From Actinomycetes bacterium (GTDB lineage: Bacteria > Actinomycetota > Acidimicrobiia > Acidimicrobiales > Acidimicrobiaceae): a DNA stretch of 8,258 nucleotides. The DNA lies in NCBI GenBank assembly GCA_021844725.1, contig JAKBSX010000090.1:1-8258 (forward strand), read 5' to 3'. The notes beneath the pieces were generated by a model. The model was not told where the DNA came from and searched no databases. It saw nothing but the letters and a program-made list of their open reading frames with translations. The translations under genes were made by a program, and so were the position numbers. This document shows positions 6,591 through 8,258 of this stretch, in pieces. Each line of letters opens with the position of its first letter. The stretch's first letter is position 1.

Positions 6591-7406
6591 ATGCCTAGAT
6601 CGTCAACAAACAATCGTATCTGGGGAGATGTCGAACAATTTGATACCGGCAAGGCCGTGGTTGAAGTAGCGCTTTATTACTTGTCTTTTGTTGTAATTGC
6701 TGGATTGGTAAATGCGTTAATCATCTCCCAAGTCCTTCTTCTTTTCAATGTGTCAAGAAGATTCCAGTGGGCGCTGATTGTCGGTTTTGGCATTTCCATC
6801 ATTGCGGCGGCAATAGTCGGATTTCGTGCAGCATCTAATGGAGCCAAAGGTCTGACCTTACAACGGGTGACCATGGAAAAGGTTCCAAGCTTAATGAATC
6901 TGACTGAAGGTCTCTGCTTGAGTATGGGAATAGAAATGCCGCGGGTTCTCGAGTTGTGCGAACCTCAAATCAATGCCGCGGCATTTTCCGTTGGGAATAA
7001 GCGAGCTGTGATAGTCATTACCTCTGGAGCGCTTGAGGCTTTTACGCGTCTGGAGTACGAGGCTGTATTGGCTCGAGAGTTGGCCAGGATTAGGTCGGGG
7101 GAGATCTTCTTCGAAGCCAGGGTGAGGGCGCTTGAAAAGATGACAGCCCCTTTATTTCCATTTATAATTCCCAAAAAGCAGAGTAAGGATTTAACTGCTC
7201 AGCTAATTGCGGGTGATTTGGCGGGAGTGTTTTTTACTAGGTATCCGGTGGCGATGATTTCCGTGCTGAAAGCAATGCAGGTTGATCCGCATGCGCGTAT
7301 AGCTAACAGTAGCATTCGACGCAGAGTACTTGCTCCCTATTGGATGCATCCTGAGCTCGAGGATGCAGATCTGACTCCGAGGATCAAAGAACTCGAGTCT
7401 TATTAG
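6591..7406 (+). CDS. Membrane-anchored M48/HtpX-like protein lacking the zinc ligands (pseudoprotease)
   Basis: The 271-residue protein has two N-terminal membrane segments (about 23-51 and 58-80) followed by a domain with the layout of an M48 (HtpX-type) peptidase on the cytoplasmic side. Typical family pieces are INAAAFSVGNKRAVIVITSGAL (in parts, about 124-148) and the helix EAVLA-R162-E163-L-A-R166-I, where active enzymes have HExxH. Both His are Arg; only Glu163 remains. In the second metal segment (L205-I-A-G-D209, then LAGVFFTRYP), Leu205 aligns with the third zinc ligand Glu of the usual E-x-x-A-D. The lengths of these segments fit the family without gaps, and the frame is intact, so this is a whole but probably non-catalytic protein, not a decayed gene. 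Partner and role are unknown. It starts 22 nt after pimA, with its own likely promoter. Confidence 0.8.
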   Translation: MPRSSTNNRIWGDVEQFDTGKAVVEVALYYLSFVVIAGLVNALIISQVLLLFNVSRRFQWALIVGFGISIIAAAIVGFRAASNGAKGLTLQRVTMEKVPSLMNLTEGLCLSMGIEMPRVLELCEPQINAAAFSVGNKRAVIVITSGALEAFTRLEYEAVLARELARIRSGEIFFEARVRALEKMTAPLFPFIIPKKQSKDLTAQLIAGDLAGVFFTRYPVAMISVLKAMQVDPHARIANSSIRRRVLAPYWMHPELEDADLTPRIKELESY

Positions 7407-7434
7407 AAATTTTAACCATAAGGAGTAATTTACA

Positions 7435-8258
7435 ATGAGGATGCGGAACGGATACTGGCCACTTTTGGCAGTTGGAGTTTTGGCGGCATCATGCGGAGCA
7501 AGTTCGCAAGCTAAGGCGCCAGCAACTACAACCACATCTGCAAAGTCAGACCTAACCACCACTACTACTCAAGTGGCTAACACGGATCTTTCGCCTCTCA
7601 CCGGATTGCCATATTCAAACCCATCTGATGTCACAAGGCCGGCTATCGCTGCAAAGATCGATAATGCTCCACAGGCCTGGCCTCAGTCCGGCCTTTTGCA
7701 CGCGGACGTTATCTATGAAGAGATGGTGGAAGGTGGACTGACCCGGTATATGGCGGTGTTTCAGTCACATAACGCAGCAGTTTTAGGTCCAATCCGCTCG
7801 GTTCGAGCCTCTGATGCTGATATTGCAGCTCCTCTCCATGGATTTTTTGCTTACTCGGGAGGTATTCCGAAATTTGTGAGCGATATTCGTGCTTCCGGCG
7901 TGAAAGATATTGGAGTATACGTTCTTGGAAATGCTTATTACAGACTAAGTTCCAGGCCAGCGCCACACAATTTATACACATCAACTACAACTTTGTACAA
8001 AGATGCTGCTGCAGCTGGAATTACCGCAGGTCCACCACCGAAATTGTTTGATTTCAGGAAACAAGGAACCGGTTTTACCGCGTCCGGAGCAAGTAGCCTA
8101 AGCTCGGTTACTGTGGATATTTCCGGTAGCGCGGTTGACAAGTGGACCTGGGATCCTAGTAGGGGATACTGGACCAAGACTATAAATGGGGTGCCTCAGC
8201 ACAACAACACTGGAATACCGGAAAATGCACAAAATGTGATCGTCGAATTTGTTAGATA
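7435..8258 (+). CDS. DUF3048 (YerB-like) lipoprotein, 3' end missing
   Basis: The frame is open to the window end (274 codons). ATG 7435 has a strong AAGGAG (7420-7425) 9 nt upstream. Residues 1-19 form a signal peptide with a basic start, a hydrophobic core and AAS before Cys20, an acceptable though not ideal lipobox, so the protein is probably lipid-anchored on the outer face of the membrane. A Thr-rich linker (about 30-50) leads to the DUF3048 N-terminal domain: SPLTGLP (53-59), RPAIAAKIDN (68-77), DVIYEEMVEGG (91-101), GPIRSVR (118-124) and a later PHNLYTS. The last residues (NVIVEFVR) begin the C-terminal DUF3048 domain. The family's biochemical function is unknown to me. It lies 28 nt after the M48-like gene with no terminator between, so it may share that transcript. 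Confidence 0.88.
   Translation, partial: MRMRNGYWPLLAVGVLAASCGASSQAKAPATTTTSAKSDLTTTTTQVANTDLSPLTGLPYSNPSDVTRPAIAAKIDNAPQAWPQSGLLHADVIYEEMVEGGLTRYMAVFQSHNAAVLGPIRSVRASDADIAAPLHGFFAYSGGIPKFVSDIRASGVKDIGVYVLGNAYYRLSSRPAPHNLYTSTTTLYKDAAAAGITAGPPPKLFDFRKQGTGFTASGASSLSSVTVDISGSAVDKWTWDPSRGYWTKTINGVPQHNNTGIPENAQNVIVEFVR

Noticed and set aside
7407..7434. Terminator between the M48-like gene and the lipoprotein gene
   Set aside because: The 28-nt gap is AT-rich but has no stem, and most of it is the ribosome site of the next gene.

Overview
The window looks like a chromosomal segment of an actinomycete (Actinomycetota). Every gene is on the + strand and packed head to tail. The core order thrS – HIT protein – PIP synthase – PatA-like acyltransferase – PimA is, from memory, the phosphatidylinositol mannoside (PIM) locus of Mycobacterium and relatives (Rv2614c to Rv2610c). 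A mycothiol-type cysteine ligase (mshC) lies just upstream, which also points to actinobacteria. Base composition looks close to 50% GC by eye, low for the phylum. Together with the low-identity but full-length PIM genes, this suggests a deep-branching lineage such as the Acidimicrobiia (Acidithrix/Ferrithrix-like). That placement is an inference and the genus is not settled.

Layout: 1-1005 is the 3' part of mshC, whose first codon here is the last His of the HIGH motif. 1047-3041 is thrS. 3034-3543 is a HIT-family nucleotide hydrolase/phosphorylase overlapping thrS by 8 nt. After an 89-nt AT-rich gap with a possible -10 box comes 3633-4421, PIP synthase (pgsA). Its last ~75 codons are an odd Ser/Arg-rich tail, while the +1 frame (4249-4533) reads more like protein and ends in an ATGA overlap with the next gene. 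4530-5441 is the PatA-like acyltransferase and 5495-6568 is PimA. 6591-7406 is a membrane-anchored M48/HtpX-like protein that has lost all the expected zinc ligands, preceded by a consensus TATAAT box 8 nt before its ATG (probable leaderless transcript). 7435 to the window end is a DUF3048 (YerB-like) lipoprotein cut off by the window edge.

How the genes fit together: pgsA makes phosphatidylinositol phosphate from CDP-diacylglycerol and inositol phosphate. PimA adds the first mannose to PI on the cytoplasmic face, and the PatA-like enzyme acylates that mannose. mshC makes the cysteine-bearing precursor of mycothiol, which also starts from inositol phosphate, so two inositol-phosphate-consuming pathways are side by side. 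thrS and the HIT protein are the usual housekeeping neighbours. The M48-like pseudoprotease and the DUF3048 lipoprotein appear to be a separate envelope-related unit.

I see no RNA genes, mobile elements, CRISPR arrays or convincing terminators, and no intergenic stretch exceeds about 90 nt. The points most worth checking are the dead M48 protein and the disputed reading frame at the pgsA/patA junction.
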